NCBI GenBank assembly: GCA_964451415.1
Contig: CAYVHU010000003.1
Coordinates: 62,001 to 126,000 of the forward strand
Source of the DNA: CAYVHU01 sp964451415
Lineage (GTDB): Bacteria; Pseudomonadota; Alphaproteobacteria; Rhodospirillales; Magnetovibrionaceae
Length of the DNA stretch: 64,000 nucleotides
Direction: 5' to 3'
Part shown: positions 24,141 through 32,648 of the stretch, piece by piece
Layout: the number at the start of each line of letters is the position of its first letter
Position numbering within the stretch: position 1 is the first letter of the stretch
Program-made: the position numbers and the translations under genes
Notes under the pieces: model-generated
What the model was told of the DNA's origin: nothing
What the model saw: only the letters and a program-made list of their open reading frames with translations
Database searches by the model: none

Positions 24141-26018
24141 TCAGTCGGATCGTTTCAACACGTACTCACCCGGTGCGTCGCACAGGGGCTTCAATATAGT
24201 CCCACCTGGCTTGCGCGGCGCAATTTCTTTTTTCCCGCTATGGCGCGCGATCCATTTCCCCCAATCCAACCACCATGAACCGGGGTGGCGGGTCGCCTTG
24301 TCCTGCCATGCCTCGGGGTCGGCGGGTTTGGTGGCGGTGTTTGTCCAATAGTCATGTTTGTTTCGCACGGGTGGATTGATGACGCCCGCCACATGACCCG
24401 ATCCGCTCAAGACGAATTTCACCGGACCTTTGACCAGTTTTGATGACGCATAGACCGAACGCCATGGTGCGATGTGATCGTTGCGTGCGGCGAGGAAATA
24501 ACATGGCGTGATGATTTTTTCGAGGTCGATGGGAACGCCGCCCATGCAAATTCCCCCCGGTTCCTTAAGGCGGTTTTCCAGATACATGTTGCGCAAATAG
24601 CACGCGTGCACGGCGGCCGGCATGTTCGTGCTGTCGGCGTTCCAGGACAGAACGTCGAAGGGTCTGGGTTCACGACCTAAAAGATAGCTGTTGACGGCGA
24701 ATTGCCAGATCAGGTCTTTGGCACGCAGCAGGGAAAAGGTTGAGGCCATTTCGCGTCCGTGCAAAATGCCGTGATCTTGCATATAATTTTCCAGCCGCGA
24801 CACCAGGCCTTCGTCGATGAATACCGACAATTCCCCCACGTCGGTAAAGTCGAGAAGTGTGGTGAGGAAGGTTGCCGACTTGATGAGTCCGCCGCCGCGG
24901 GTTTGTTCCAAATACGATAACGTGGTGGCGAGCAATGTGCCGCCGATGCAGTAGCCGACGGCATTGACGGCGCTTTCGCCGGTGGCGTCTTCGATGGCAT
25001 CCAGCGCGGCAAGCGGGCCGTCTTGCATGTAATCCATGAAGGTATTATTGGCGTGGCTTGCATCCGGATTGGCCCAGGAAATGACGAACACGGTATGCCC
25101 TTGACTGACGGCCCACTCGATGAGCGATTTGTTCGGGCTCAGGTCCAGGATGTAATATTTATTGATCCACGGCGGAATAATCAGCAAGGGCGTTTTGCGC
25201 ACCTTGCTCGTGCTTGGCGCGTATTGGATCAATTCCATCATCGTGTTGCGCCAGATGACTTTTCCCGGCGTGATGGCGAGGTCGCGACCCACTTCGAAAA
25301 CGCCGCGCGTGGTGGTCCGCACCGATAAACGGCCACGTCCATGTTCGAGGTCTTCCAACGCCATGGCAATGCCGCGGATGAGGTTTTCACCGTGGGTTTC
25401 AATGGTTTCGTGCAGGACCTCGGGGTTGGTGAGCAGAAAATTCGTAGGCGCCATGGCTTCCGCCGCGCGGCGGATGAAAAATAATGCTTTTTTGTGTTCC
25501 TGGGGGCTCAGGCCTTCGGTATCGGAAACCAATTCCTCCAGCCATTGGTTGATCAGCAGGTATTGCTGCTTGAGGACATCGAAATACGGGTCTTCGCTCC
25601 AGTCGGGGTCCAGGAAACGCTTGTCGCCTTTTTCCGGTTCGATCAAGGGTTTGGGATTTAGGTCTGTCAGGCGTTGATTGAAATAGGCGAGAAGCTTCAG
25701 TCCATTTTCCCAAAATCGCGCCTGGGCCCTGGCGAGGGCCTGGGGATTGGCCATCATGCGCCGGGTCAGTTCGGCAAAAATCTCCGGCACGCCGACCACT
25801 TTCGTTAAATCCATTTCCGTTTCGGCGGACTCGCGCCACTTGGGGTCGGTGGCGTGACGTTCGGAAAAGTTGCGTATCATGTCGTTTGATTTGGCAGCGA
25901 CATCCGCTAAAATGCCGGGCAAATCCTCAAAGGGGCCGGGCGTCGGTGCGCCAGGGCGAACTTGAGACATTATCTTTAAGGCCGAAAGTGGTGAGATTTC
26001 CAGGTTTCTATCGCTCAT
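24141..26018 (-). CDS. phaC: Class I poly(R)-hydroxyalkanoate synthase
   Basis: A 625-residue synthase that polymerises (R)-3-hydroxyacyl-CoA into storage polyester granules. The catalytic cysteine lies in the lipase-like box GYCIGG near residue 355, with the aspartate in the NDHIAPWRSVY region and the histidine in SGSGHVAGVINPP. Other marks are PPWINKYYILDLSPNKSLI and FVISWANPD. The N-terminal 200 residues form the usual variable region. Length fits class I. A three-copy 16-bp repeat lies 20-67 bp upstream of the ATG. No phaA, phaB or phasin gene is nearby. Confidence 0.96.
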   Translation of the reverse strand: MSDRNLEISPLSALKIMSQVRPGAPTPGPFEDLPGILADVAAKSNDMIRNFSERHATDPKWRESAETEMDLTKVVGVPEIFAELTRRMMANPQALARAQARFWENGLKLLAYFNQRLTDLNPKPLIEPEKGDKRFLDPDWSEDPYFDVLKQQYLLINQWLEELVSDTEGLSPQEHKKALFFIRRAAEAMAPTNFLLTNPEVLHETIETHGENLIRGIAMALEDLEHGRGRLSVRTTTRGVFEVGRDLAITPGKVIWRNTMMELIQYAPSTSKVRKTPLLIIPPWINKYYILDLSPNKSLIEWAVSQGHTVFVISWANPDASHANNTFMDYMQDGPLAALDAIEDATGESAVNAVGYCIGGTLLATTLSYLEQTRGGGLIKSATFLTTLLDFTDVGELSVFIDEGLVSRLENYMQDHGILHGREMASTFSLLRAKDLIWQFAVNSYLLGREPRPFDVLSWNADSTNMPAAVHACYLRNMYLENRLKEPGGICMGGVPIDLEKIITPCYFLAARNDHIAPWRSVYASSKLVKGPVKFVLSGSGHVAGVINPPVRNKHDYWTNTATKPADPEAWQDKATRHPGSWWLDWGKWIARHSGKKEIAPRKPGGTILKPLCDAPGEYVLKRSD

Positions 26019-26037
26019 GAGCGCAGCCTCTCATTCA

Positions 26038-26085
26038 TTTTGCGGTACCGTTGTTTTGCGGTATCGTCGTTTTGCGGTATCGTGT
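26038..26085. repeat. Three 16-bp tandem repeats in the phaC upstream region
   Basis: TTTTGCGGTACCGTTG, TTTTGCGGTATCGTCG and TTTTGCGGTATCGTGT are consecutive. They sit 20-67 bp upstream of the phaC start, within its likely promoter or leader. They may be a regulator array or the product of replication slippage; see the findings. Confidence 0.85.
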
Positions 26086-26210
26086 CATGGGAGCATTTGA
26101 TTCATACGCAGTTTACGCATTTCATGCGAAGGTTATGTTAAGTTGTTAACAAAAGATCGCCGGTGTGCCATTAATGACCGGAAACTCAGGGACTTTGGGA
26201 CGGCCGAATA

Positions 26211-27566
26211 ATGAATGCGAAGATCAAGGTGAGCCTGCGCAACCGGGGCGTCGTGGATTCTAAAATCGCGGTTGATAAAAAGAAATGTATAAGCCGCATT
26301 CGCGCCGGTATCTCGCTTGCGTTGTTGAGTGTTTTATTGGGGGCGTGTTCATCCGTTCCCACTGCCATCAATCCCGTGAAGTGGTACGAAAAGACCACGG
26401 ATTTCTTTTCCGGCGACGCGCAGGCGACCCAAAGCGCCTCGAACCAGGGCGCGGGTGAGCGTACGACGCAGGATAAAGGCTTGTCCGCCGATTCTCAGGC
26501 CCCCGCCCCCGCGCCGCGGCCGCGCGCCCCTGCACAGGTTGTCGCTGCCGCTCCCGGCGGTTTGAACGCGTCTTCCGGTGCGGATCGTCAATACGCGGGC
26601 CCGCCGCTCGAACGTCAGGGCGCTGCACGCGATGTGCTCCCACGCGAAGAAATGGCCAGTATCGTTCCCAGTATCGTTCCCAGTATCGTTCCCAGTGCCG
26701 TTCCCAAGGATGTCCCTCGTGTCGCCCTCAATGACGTTCCGCTTGTTGCACCTGATGCCGTGGTGGCCGTGGTCCCGACCCCGCCGACTCCGACCCCGCC
26801 GACTTTGGCTCCGCCGACTTTGGCTCCGACCCCGCCGACCCCGGCTCCGGTCTCGCAGCCTCCGATCCCGCCGGCGCAGCCCACGGTGAAAGTGACGGCG
26901 GCACCCTCTGCCGCGCCAGTTGTGGCGACGCCCGAAGAAGCGCCTGTGCCCGCACGCCCTTTGTTTGGCGGTCGCGTATCACCCGGCGCAAGGCCTCCGG
27001 CGAACGCCGCTACGCCGTTCGGCGAGGAAGCCTTCAAGACGGTAGTGATTTCTGCGGACGGTCTGGACACGGCCCCGCAAACGCCGCGACCTCGTGCGAA
27101 TCGGGACCTTGAGTTCAGCGCCCTGAAGGCTGCGACACAACCGCAAGTCGCGTTGTTTCCCAAGCCCGGTGAACCCGTTGCGCGCAACGCCACTCCGGAG
27201 AGGGTTGGGGGAATGCTTCGCGTTGCGACCATTCACTTTGCCAACAATTCTGATCGTCTGGATGGTCGCGACCGTTCGATTTTGGGTGCGGTCGTGCAAT
27301 TGCAGCGTGAACGTGGTGGGCGGGTTGTCGTCGTCGGTCATGCCAGTCAGCGGACCAGGGACATGGATTACATTCGTCACCAAATGGTCAATTTCAAAAT
27401 TTCCATGGAACGCGCCGACACCGTGGGAAACGCGCTGGAGTCCATGGGGTTGCGGGGCAACTTGTTGGAGGTTCAAGCCGTTTCCGACGCCAAACCGCTG
27501 TACTTGGAAGTCATGCCCTCGGGTGAGGCCGGCAACCGCCGGGTGGAGGTTTACCTCGCGCCCTGA
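26211..27566 (+). CDS. OmpA-family lipoprotein with a Pro-rich linker
   Basis: A 451-residue protein. A lipoprotein signal with lipobox LLGAC (Cys at residue 46) follows an unusually long, basic N-region. The central part (about residues 60-320) is low-complexity, rich in Pro/Ala/Val, with VPSIVPSIVPS and PTPPT/LAPPT repeats. The C-terminal OmpA-like domain starts around residue 335 (TIHFANNSDRLDGRDRSIL) and carries VVVVGHASQRT and ERADTVGNALESMGL, which bind peptidoglycan. It should anchor in a membrane and span to the cell wall. Repeats in the linker are encoded by short DNA repeats. Confidence 0.88.
   Translation: MNAKIKVSLRNRGVVDSKIAVDKKKCISRIRAGISLALLSVLLGACSSVPTAINPVKWYEKTTDFFSGDAQATQSASNQGAGERTTQDKGLSADSQAPAPAPRPRAPAQVVAAAPGGLNASSGADRQYAGPPLERQGAARDVLPREEMASIVPSIVPSIVPSAVPKDVPRVALNDVPLVAPDAVVAVVPTPPTPTPPTLAPPTLAPTPPTPAPVSQPPIPPAQPTVKVTAAPSAAPVVATPEEAPVPARPLFGGRVSPGARPPANAATPFGEEAFKTVVISADGLDTAPQTPRPRANRDLEFSALKAATQPQVALFPKPGEPVARNATPERVGGMLRVATIHFANNSDRLDGRDRSILGAVVQLQRERGGRVVVVGHASQRTRDMDYIRHQMVNFKISMERADTVGNALESMGLRGNLLEVQAVSDAKPLYLEVMPSGEAGNRRVEVYLAP
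26658..26705. repeat. 12-bp in-frame tandem repeats in the OmpA-family gene
   Basis: AGTATCGTTCCC occurs three times in a row, followed by a degenerate fourth copy (AGTGCCGTTCCC), encoding SIVP units. About 110 bp downstream a 15-bp unit (CCGCCGACTTTGGCT) is duplicated in the same linker (26801-26840 area). Confidence 0.85.
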
Positions 27567-27673
27567 GGTTCGGGGTCGAACCTGGATTTTCCAACGCCGC
27601 CGTCCTTCATATTGCGGGCGGCGGCTTTCTCTTCAACTTTCTGCGCTTTCAACATTCTGGCAAAAACAAATCC

Positions 27674-28921
27674 ATGGATCAGGAATTTCACCGCATCAAG
27701 CGCCTGCCGCCCTATGTGTTCGCCGAAGTCAATAAAATGAAGGCGCGCGCACGCGCGGCGGGCGAAGACATTATTGATTTCGGCATGGGCAATCCCGACC
27801 AGCCGACGCCTGCACACATCGTTGATAAACTGTGCGAGACGGCGCGCAATCCGAAGACCCACGGTTATTCCAATTCACGGGGCATCCCGGGTTTGCGCAA
27901 GGCGCTGGCGGCGTATTATGAACGGCGCTGGAATGTCTCCATCGACCCGGAAACGGAAGCCATCGTGACGTTGGGCTCCAAGGAAGGTTTGGCAAATCTC
28001 GCCAGCGCCGTGACCTCTCCGGGTGATGTCATCTTGGTGCCCAATCCCAGCTATCCGATCCACCAGTTCGGTTTTATCATCGCCGGTGCGTCGGTGCGCA
28101 ACGTGCCGGTATCCACGGGTCCGGAATTTTTTAAAAGCCTGGAAAACGCGGTCAACCATTCAGTGCCGAAGCCGAGTATGTTGGTGATCAATTATCCCAA
28201 CAACCCGACCGCCGAAACCGCCGATCTGGCGTTTTACGAACAGGTGGTGGATTTCTGCCGTTTTCATGAAATTTATGTGTTGTCCGACATTGCCTATTCG
28301 GAAATTTATTACGACGATAATCCGCCCCCGTCCATGTTGCAGATCAAGGGTGCGAAAGACGTGTGTGTGGAATTCACGTCCATGTCGAAGACCTACAATA
28401 TGCCGGGTTGGCGGATCGGGTTTGCGGCGGGAAATCCACGTCTCATTGCGGCCTTGACGCGTATCAAGTCGTATCTGGATTACGGCGCGTTTACCCCGAT
28501 TCAGGTTGCGGCGGCGGCGGCGTTGAACGGCCCGCAGGATTGCGTGGCGCACATTCGTCGCACCTATAAGGAACGCCGCGACGTGATGATCGAGGGTTTG
28601 GCCCATGCTGGATGGGACGTGCCCAGCCCGTCCGCAACCATGTTTGCATGGGCGCCGTTGCCACCTGCGTTTCGGCATTTGGGATCGTTGGAATTTTCCA
28701 AGTTGTTGTTGCGCGAAGCGCAGGTCGCGGTGTCGCCGGGAATCGGTTTCGGGGAACATGGTGACGGATTTGTGCGTCTGGCGCTGGTGGAAAACAAGCA
28801 TCGCACACGCCAGGCGATTCGTTCCATAAAATCATTTTTGGACAATTATCAATCCGGGTATCAATCCGGGCGCGAAGACGCCGAAAGAAAACGCCAAGAA
28901 AAAAGTATGGAGGCCAAGTAG
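27674..28921 (+). CDS. Class I/II pyridoxal-phosphate aminotransferase (LL-DAP/alanine type)
   Basis: A 415-residue aminotransferase of the AlaC/DapL-like group. Motifs: IDFGMGNPDQPTP, HGYSNSRGIPGLRKALA, NYPNNPTAETADL (Asn and Asp for PLP), SDIAYSEIYYDDNPP and SMSKTYNMPGWRIGFAAGNP with the PLP lysine. Placement directly before hom fits the known pattern in Alphaproteobacteria. The exact substrate (alanine/2-oxo acid or others) is not told by sequence. The extreme C terminus carries a YQSGYQSG repeat made by a 12-bp tandem duplication (28847-28870). It is 4 bp from the GTG of hom. Confidence 0.85.
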   Translation: MDQEFHRIKRLPPYVFAEVNKMKARARAAGEDIIDFGMGNPDQPTPAHIVDKLCETARNPKTHGYSNSRGIPGLRKALAAYYERRWNVSIDPETEAIVTLGSKEGLANLASAVTSPGDVILVPNPSYPIHQFGFIIAGASVRNVPVSTGPEFFKSLENAVNHSVPKPSMLVINYPNNPTAETADLAFYEQVVDFCRFHEIYVLSDIAYSEIYYDDNPPPSMLQIKGAKDVCVEFTSMSKTYNMPGWRIGFAAGNPRLIAALTRIKSYLDYGAFTPIQVAAAAALNGPQDCVAHIRRTYKERRDVMIEGLAHAGWDVPSPSATMFAWAPLPPAFRHLGSLEFSKLLLREAQVAVSPGIGFGEHGDGFVRLALVENKHRTRQAIRSIKSFLDNYQSGYQSGREDAERKRQEKSMEAK

Positions 28922-28925
28922 CAAA

Positions 28926-30227
28926 GTGTCCGAATCCTCAACCCCCCTGAAAGTTGCCATCGCCGGGCTCGGCACCGTGGGTGTGGGAACCATCAAGGTG
29001 CTGCAAAACCATGCCGAGACGATCGCCATGCGCTGTGGACGTCGCGTGTGTATCACGGCGGTGTCGGCGCGCGATCACAACAAGGATCGCGGTGTGGATG
29101 TGTCGGGTTATCAATGGTTTTCCGATGCCGCCGAAATGGCGGTGCAAGCCGACGCCGATGTTGTGGTGGAATTGATCGGAGGCTCCGACGGCATCGCCAA
29201 GGCGACGGTGGAAGCCGCACTGAAGGCCGGCCGTCATGTCGTCACGGCGAATAAGGCCTTAGTGGCGCACCATGGTGGGGCGCTGGCGAAATTGGCAGAA
29301 GCCAACGGCCTTAGCTTGAATTATGAGGCGGCCGTGGCGGGTGGCATTCCGATTATCAAATCGATTCGTGAAGGCCTTGCGGGCAATCGGGTGACGCGGG
29401 TGCAGGGGATTTTGAACGGCACCTGCAATTACATCCTTAGTACCATGCGTACCGAAGGCCGCGATTTCGACGACGTGTTGAGCGATGCGCAAAAACTCGG
29501 TTATGCCGAGGCCGATCCCGGTTTTGACATCGACGGTGTGGACGCCGCCCATAAGTTGGCAATTCTGGCTTCCGTTGCGTTTGGGGTCGAGATTAATTTC
29601 GACGCCGTACATGTGGAAGGCATTCGTCACATATCGGCCACCGATATTCAGTTTGCCGAGGAATTGGGGTACCGCATCAAGCTTCTGGGTGTTGCGTCTT
29701 TGAGCGACCATGGCCTGGAACAGCGCGTGCATCCCACAATGGTGCCTTTGGATGCCCCCATCGCCAAGGTGGAAGGCGTTTTCAACGCCGTTGTCACCGA
29801 TGCCGATGCCCTCGATACCTTGATGCAGGAAGGGCGCGGCGCGGGCGAAGGTCCGACGGCGTCCGCCGTGGTGGCCGACATTGCCGATATTGCCCGCGGC
29901 ATATTCCTGCCGACGTTCGGTGTCGCCGTGGAAGATCTTGTTCCCAGCCGTCCCAGACCCATGAGCCGCCATGTCGGTGCGTACTATGTACGTTTGATGC
30001 TGGTGGATCAGCCGGGCGTGTTCGCCGAAGTCGCCTCGGTGTTGCGCGATCATAACGTTTCCATGGGATCGATGATCCAGCGTGTGCGCGAGCCGGGGGA
30101 GGGGGTGCCGGTGGTGATCACCACCCACCAGACGTGTGAGGCGGATATGGTTGCGGCCCTGAACGATATCGCGGGCTTGAAAACCGTGACCGAACCGGCA
30201 CGGATGATTCGCATCGAAGGTGCCTGA
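28926..30227 (+). CDS. hom: Homoserine dehydrogenase
   Basis: A 433-residue enzyme that reduces aspartate semialdehyde to homoserine with NAD(P)H, in threonine, methionine and isoleucine synthesis. The N-terminal Rossmann loop is GLGTVGVGTIKVL; the catalytic region has TANKALVAHHG, YEAAVAGGIPIIK, GILNGTCNYIL and YAEADPGFDIDGVDAAHKL. A C-terminal ACT domain (YVRLMLVDQPGVFAEVASVL) provides threonine feedback control. The start is GTG. It is followed by recJ after 5 bp; the glpX gene that often stands between them in relatives is absent. Confidence 0.97.
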   Translation: MSESSTPLKVAIAGLGTVGVGTIKVLQNHAETIAMRCGRRVCITAVSARDHNKDRGVDVSGYQWFSDAAEMAVQADADVVVELIGGSDGIAKATVEAALKAGRHVVTANKALVAHHGGALAKLAEANGLSLNYEAAVAGGIPIIKSIREGLAGNRVTRVQGILNGTCNYILSTMRTEGRDFDDVLSDAQKLGYAEADPGFDIDGVDAAHKLAILASVAFGVEINFDAVHVEGIRHISATDIQFAEELGYRIKLLGVASLSDHGLEQRVHPTMVPLDAPIAKVEGVFNAVVTDADALDTLMQEGRGAGEGPTASAVVADIADIARGIFLPTFGVAVEDLVPSRPRPMSRHVGAYYVRLMLVDQPGVFAEVASVLRDHNVSMGSMIQRVREPGEGVPVVITTHQTCEADMVAALNDIAGLKTVTEPARMIRIEGA

Positions 30228-30232
30228 ACGCC

Positions 30233-32068
30233 ATGTCCAGCACCCTTGATCTGTTGGGGGAAGGCAAATTATCGCTGTCGGGCAAACGCTGGCTGTTGAA
30301 ACAGGCCGACGACCGCCAGACCTTTGCCATATCGCAACGCCTGAACGTGCCCGATGTTGTGGCCCGGGTGCTGGTCGAGCGGGGGCTTGACGTCGAGACC
30401 GCACCGGCTTTTCTCGATCCGAAATTGAAGACCCATCTGCCCGATCCATTGCACCTTAAAGATATGGACAAGGCCGTCCAGCGTATCGTGAGTGCCGTGC
30501 AGGGGGCGGAAAACATCGTCATCTTCGGTGATTATGACGTTGATGGCGCAACGTCCTCGGCCTTGCTGAAGCGCTTCTTGGAACTGTGTGGATGGACAAG
30601 CAAGGTTTATATTCCCGATCGCTTGAAAGAAGGCTACGGCCCCAGTGCAGAGGCTTTGCGGGCATTGCAAAAAGAGGGGGCGACGCTGGTGATCACCGTC
30701 GATTGCGGGGCGGTGGCATTTGATGCCCTGCACGCGGCGGCGGATGCAGGGCTTGATGTGATCGTGGTGGATCATCACAAGACTGAGGCTCGCCTTCCGC
30801 CCGCCTTCGCCCATGTGAACCCTAACCGTCTGGACGCCCTGAGCCCGCACGGCCAACTTGCCGCTGTGGGCGTAACGTTTCTGCTGTGCGTTGCGATCAA
30901 TACCGCACTGCGCGAAGCGGGGTGGTATGATGCGCGCCGTGCGCCAAATCTGATGGGGCTTCTCGATATCGTGGCGCTGGGCACCGTGTGCGACGTGGTG
31001 GCGTTGAACGGTGTCAACCGGGCGTTGGTGAAGCAAGGCTTGAAGGTCATGGCGGGACGCCGCAACGTAGGTTTGAAGGCCTTGTCCGACCTTGTGGACA
31101 TCAAGGAGGCGCCGGGTGCGTACCATCTGGGCTTTGTCTTGGGGCCGCGCATCAATGCAGGCGGGCGTATTGGTCAGTCTGATCTGGGGGTTCGCCTTTT
31201 GAGCACGGCCAACGAAGGCGAAGCGCTGGCGCTGGCCGAACGGCTCGACACCTTGAATACGGAGCGCCAGGCTATCGAAGCCCAGGTTTTGAAAGAGGCT
31301 ATGGCCCAGGTGGAGGCCCATTTGGGAAACGGTGCTCCCGGTGCCATCGTTATGGCCGGTGCCATCGTTATGGCCGGTGCCATCGTTATGGCGGCGGGGG
31401 AAGGCTGGCATCCTGGCGTCATCGGGATCGTGGCCTCGCGTTTGAAGGAACGCTTCAATCGTCCGGCCTGTGTGGTGAGTTGGACAGGGGACATCGGCAC
31501 GGCGTCGGGGCGCTCCGTTAGCGGTGCCGATCTGGGGGCAGCGGTTATCGCCGCGCGTCAGGCGGGGCTGCTTGTCAAAGGCGGCGGCCATGCGATGGCG
31601 GCGGGCTTCACGGTGGAACGTGACAAGCTGGCGGCTCTGGAAACCTTTCTGGCGGAACGCTTGGGGCGGGAATTGGGCGAAAATCCGCCCCCGCCGGGTT
31701 TGTACATCGACGCTATTACCGGGGTGGGGGGCGCAAACTTTCGTCTTGTCAAAACCTTGGCGCGTCTGGCGCCGTTTGGCGTCGGCAACGCCGAACCCCG
31801 GTTTTGTATCAAAGCCGCGCGCATTGCGAAAGCCGACCCGGTGGGCAAGGAACAAAGCCATGTGCGCTTGATTCTCACCGGCGATGGTGGCCACGAGAAA
31901 CTGATCGCCATTGCCTTTCGCGCCTTTGATACGCCGCTGGGAGCGGCGCTTTTGAAACACGGCGGACAGCCGTTCGATTTTGTCGGCAAGCTGCGCATGA
32001 ACGTGTGGAACGGCTATGAAAGCGTGCAATTGATGGTGGATGACGCTCAGCCGGTGTGGGCGGAATAA
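30233..32068 (+). CDS. recJ: Single-stranded-DNA-specific exonuclease RecJ
   Basis: A 611-residue 5'-3' exonuclease of recombination and mismatch repair. Metal-binding motifs: motif I FGDYDVDGATSS near residue 99, DCGA (motif II), the DHH motif VVDHHK near residue 178, and GLLDIVALGTVCDVVAL. The DHHA1 part has GGGHAMAAGFTVE. Residues 368-385 carry three copies of GAIVMA from a perfect 18-bp DNA duplication, placed just before the conserved GEGWHPGVIGIVASRLKERF, where one copy would be expected. Start ATG follows hom by 5 bp. Confidence 0.95.
   Translation: MSSTLDLLGEGKLSLSGKRWLLKQADDRQTFAISQRLNVPDVVARVLVERGLDVETAPAFLDPKLKTHLPDPLHLKDMDKAVQRIVSAVQGAENIVIFGDYDVDGATSSALLKRFLELCGWTSKVYIPDRLKEGYGPSAEALRALQKEGATLVITVDCGAVAFDALHAAADAGLDVIVVDHHKTEARLPPAFAHVNPNRLDALSPHGQLAAVGVTFLLCVAINTALREAGWYDARRAPNLMGLLDIVALGTVCDVVALNGVNRALVKQGLKVMAGRRNVGLKALSDLVDIKEAPGAYHLGFVLGPRINAGGRIGQSDLGVRLLSTANEGEALALAERLDTLNTERQAIEAQVLKEAMAQVEAHLGNGAPGAIVMAGAIVMAGAIVMAAGEGWHPGVIGIVASRLKERFNRPACVVSWTGDIGTASGRSVSGADLGAAVIAARQAGLLVKGGGHAMAAGFTVERDKLAALETFLAERLGRELGENPPPPGLYIDAITGVGGANFRLVKTLARLAPFGVGNAEPRFCIKAARIAKADPVGKEQSHVRLILTGDGGHEKLIAIAFRAFDTPLGAALLKHGGQPFDFVGKLRMNVWNGYESVQLMVDDAQPVWAE
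31340..31393. repeat. 18-bp in-frame tandem repeat, three copies, inside recJ
   Basis: GGTGCCATCGTTATGGCC occurs three times with one changed base in the last copy. Translated it gives GAIVMA units. It is longer than the family norm by about twelve residues at this place. Confidence 0.9.
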
Positions 32069-32078
32069 AAATACAAAG

Positions 32079-32570
32079 CTAGATATCGAAGCGACCGAGC
32101 TCCGTATTTTTGTGGAGGTGCGCCGCGTCAAAAACCTGCCCGTTCATAACACCATAGACGCCTTCGGGAAGAATTTGCGCGGCGATGACGGCACCGCCCA
32201 GATTGAACGAACCGTCTGAAGAACTCAGCGAGTAGGGGCGCATCGCCCCGGTAAACACGACGGTCTTGCCGCTTATGCGTTCCGCCAGCCAGCGTGCACT
32301 TTGACCCATGGTAACCGTGCCGTGCGTGACCACGATGGATGTTTGTGGCGCGTCTTGAACCGCCTTCACAATGGTTGCGCGATCCGCATCCGTGAAATTC
32401 TGACTGTCCTTCAGCATGATCTGTTGAAGGTGGGCAAAACGGCACCGCCCAAGGGATAGGATTTCGGGAATTTGAGAGGTGTTGTCTTTGGCAAAAATGA
32501 GTGCTTCTGAGATGGGGTCGTGAACTTTATCGATGGTCCCGCCGGTTACGATGATCCGAACGTCTTTCAT
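32079..32570 (-). CDS. Short asparaginase-domain protein
   Basis: A 163-residue protein with the N-terminal asparaginase signatures: VTGGTIDKVHD at residues 8-18 and the second threonine box VVTHGTVTMGQSARWL near residue 90, followed by VVFTGAMRPYSLSSSDG. Complete type I/II asparaginases are about 330 residues with a second domain; here only the first domain is present, so the protein belongs to the known short form (about 160 residues) and its activity is unproven. The ATG at 32570 gives the normal beginning. It lies downstream of pfp, separated by a terminator. Confidence 0.8.
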   Translation of the reverse strand: MKDVRIIVTGGTIDKVHDPISEALIFAKDNTSQIPEILSLGRCRFAHLQQIMLKDSQNFTDADRATIVKAVQDAPQTSIVVTHGTVTMGQSARWLAERISGKTVVFTGAMRPYSLSSSDGSFNLGGAVIAAQILPEGVYGVMNGQVFDAAHLHKNTELGRFDI

Positions 32571-32592
32571 GGATTTTCCTGTTGGTATACGC

Positions 32593-32619
32593 AAAAAGGC
32601 CGCCCCGGTGGGAGCGGCC
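32593..32619 (-). terminator. Rho-independent terminator after pfp
   Basis: On the minus strand a stem GGCCGC / GCGGCC (extended by CCC-GGG pairs) is followed by TTTTT. It lies 30 bp after the pfp stop and 23 bp before the start of the short asparaginase gene. Confidence 0.85.
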
Positions 32620-32648
32620 CTCATGGTATGGGTTCTGGAGAAAGAGCG

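Noticed and set aside
30269..32131. 620-codon frame opposite recJ
   Set aside because: Antisense shadow of recJ, which has all its motifs on the other strand.
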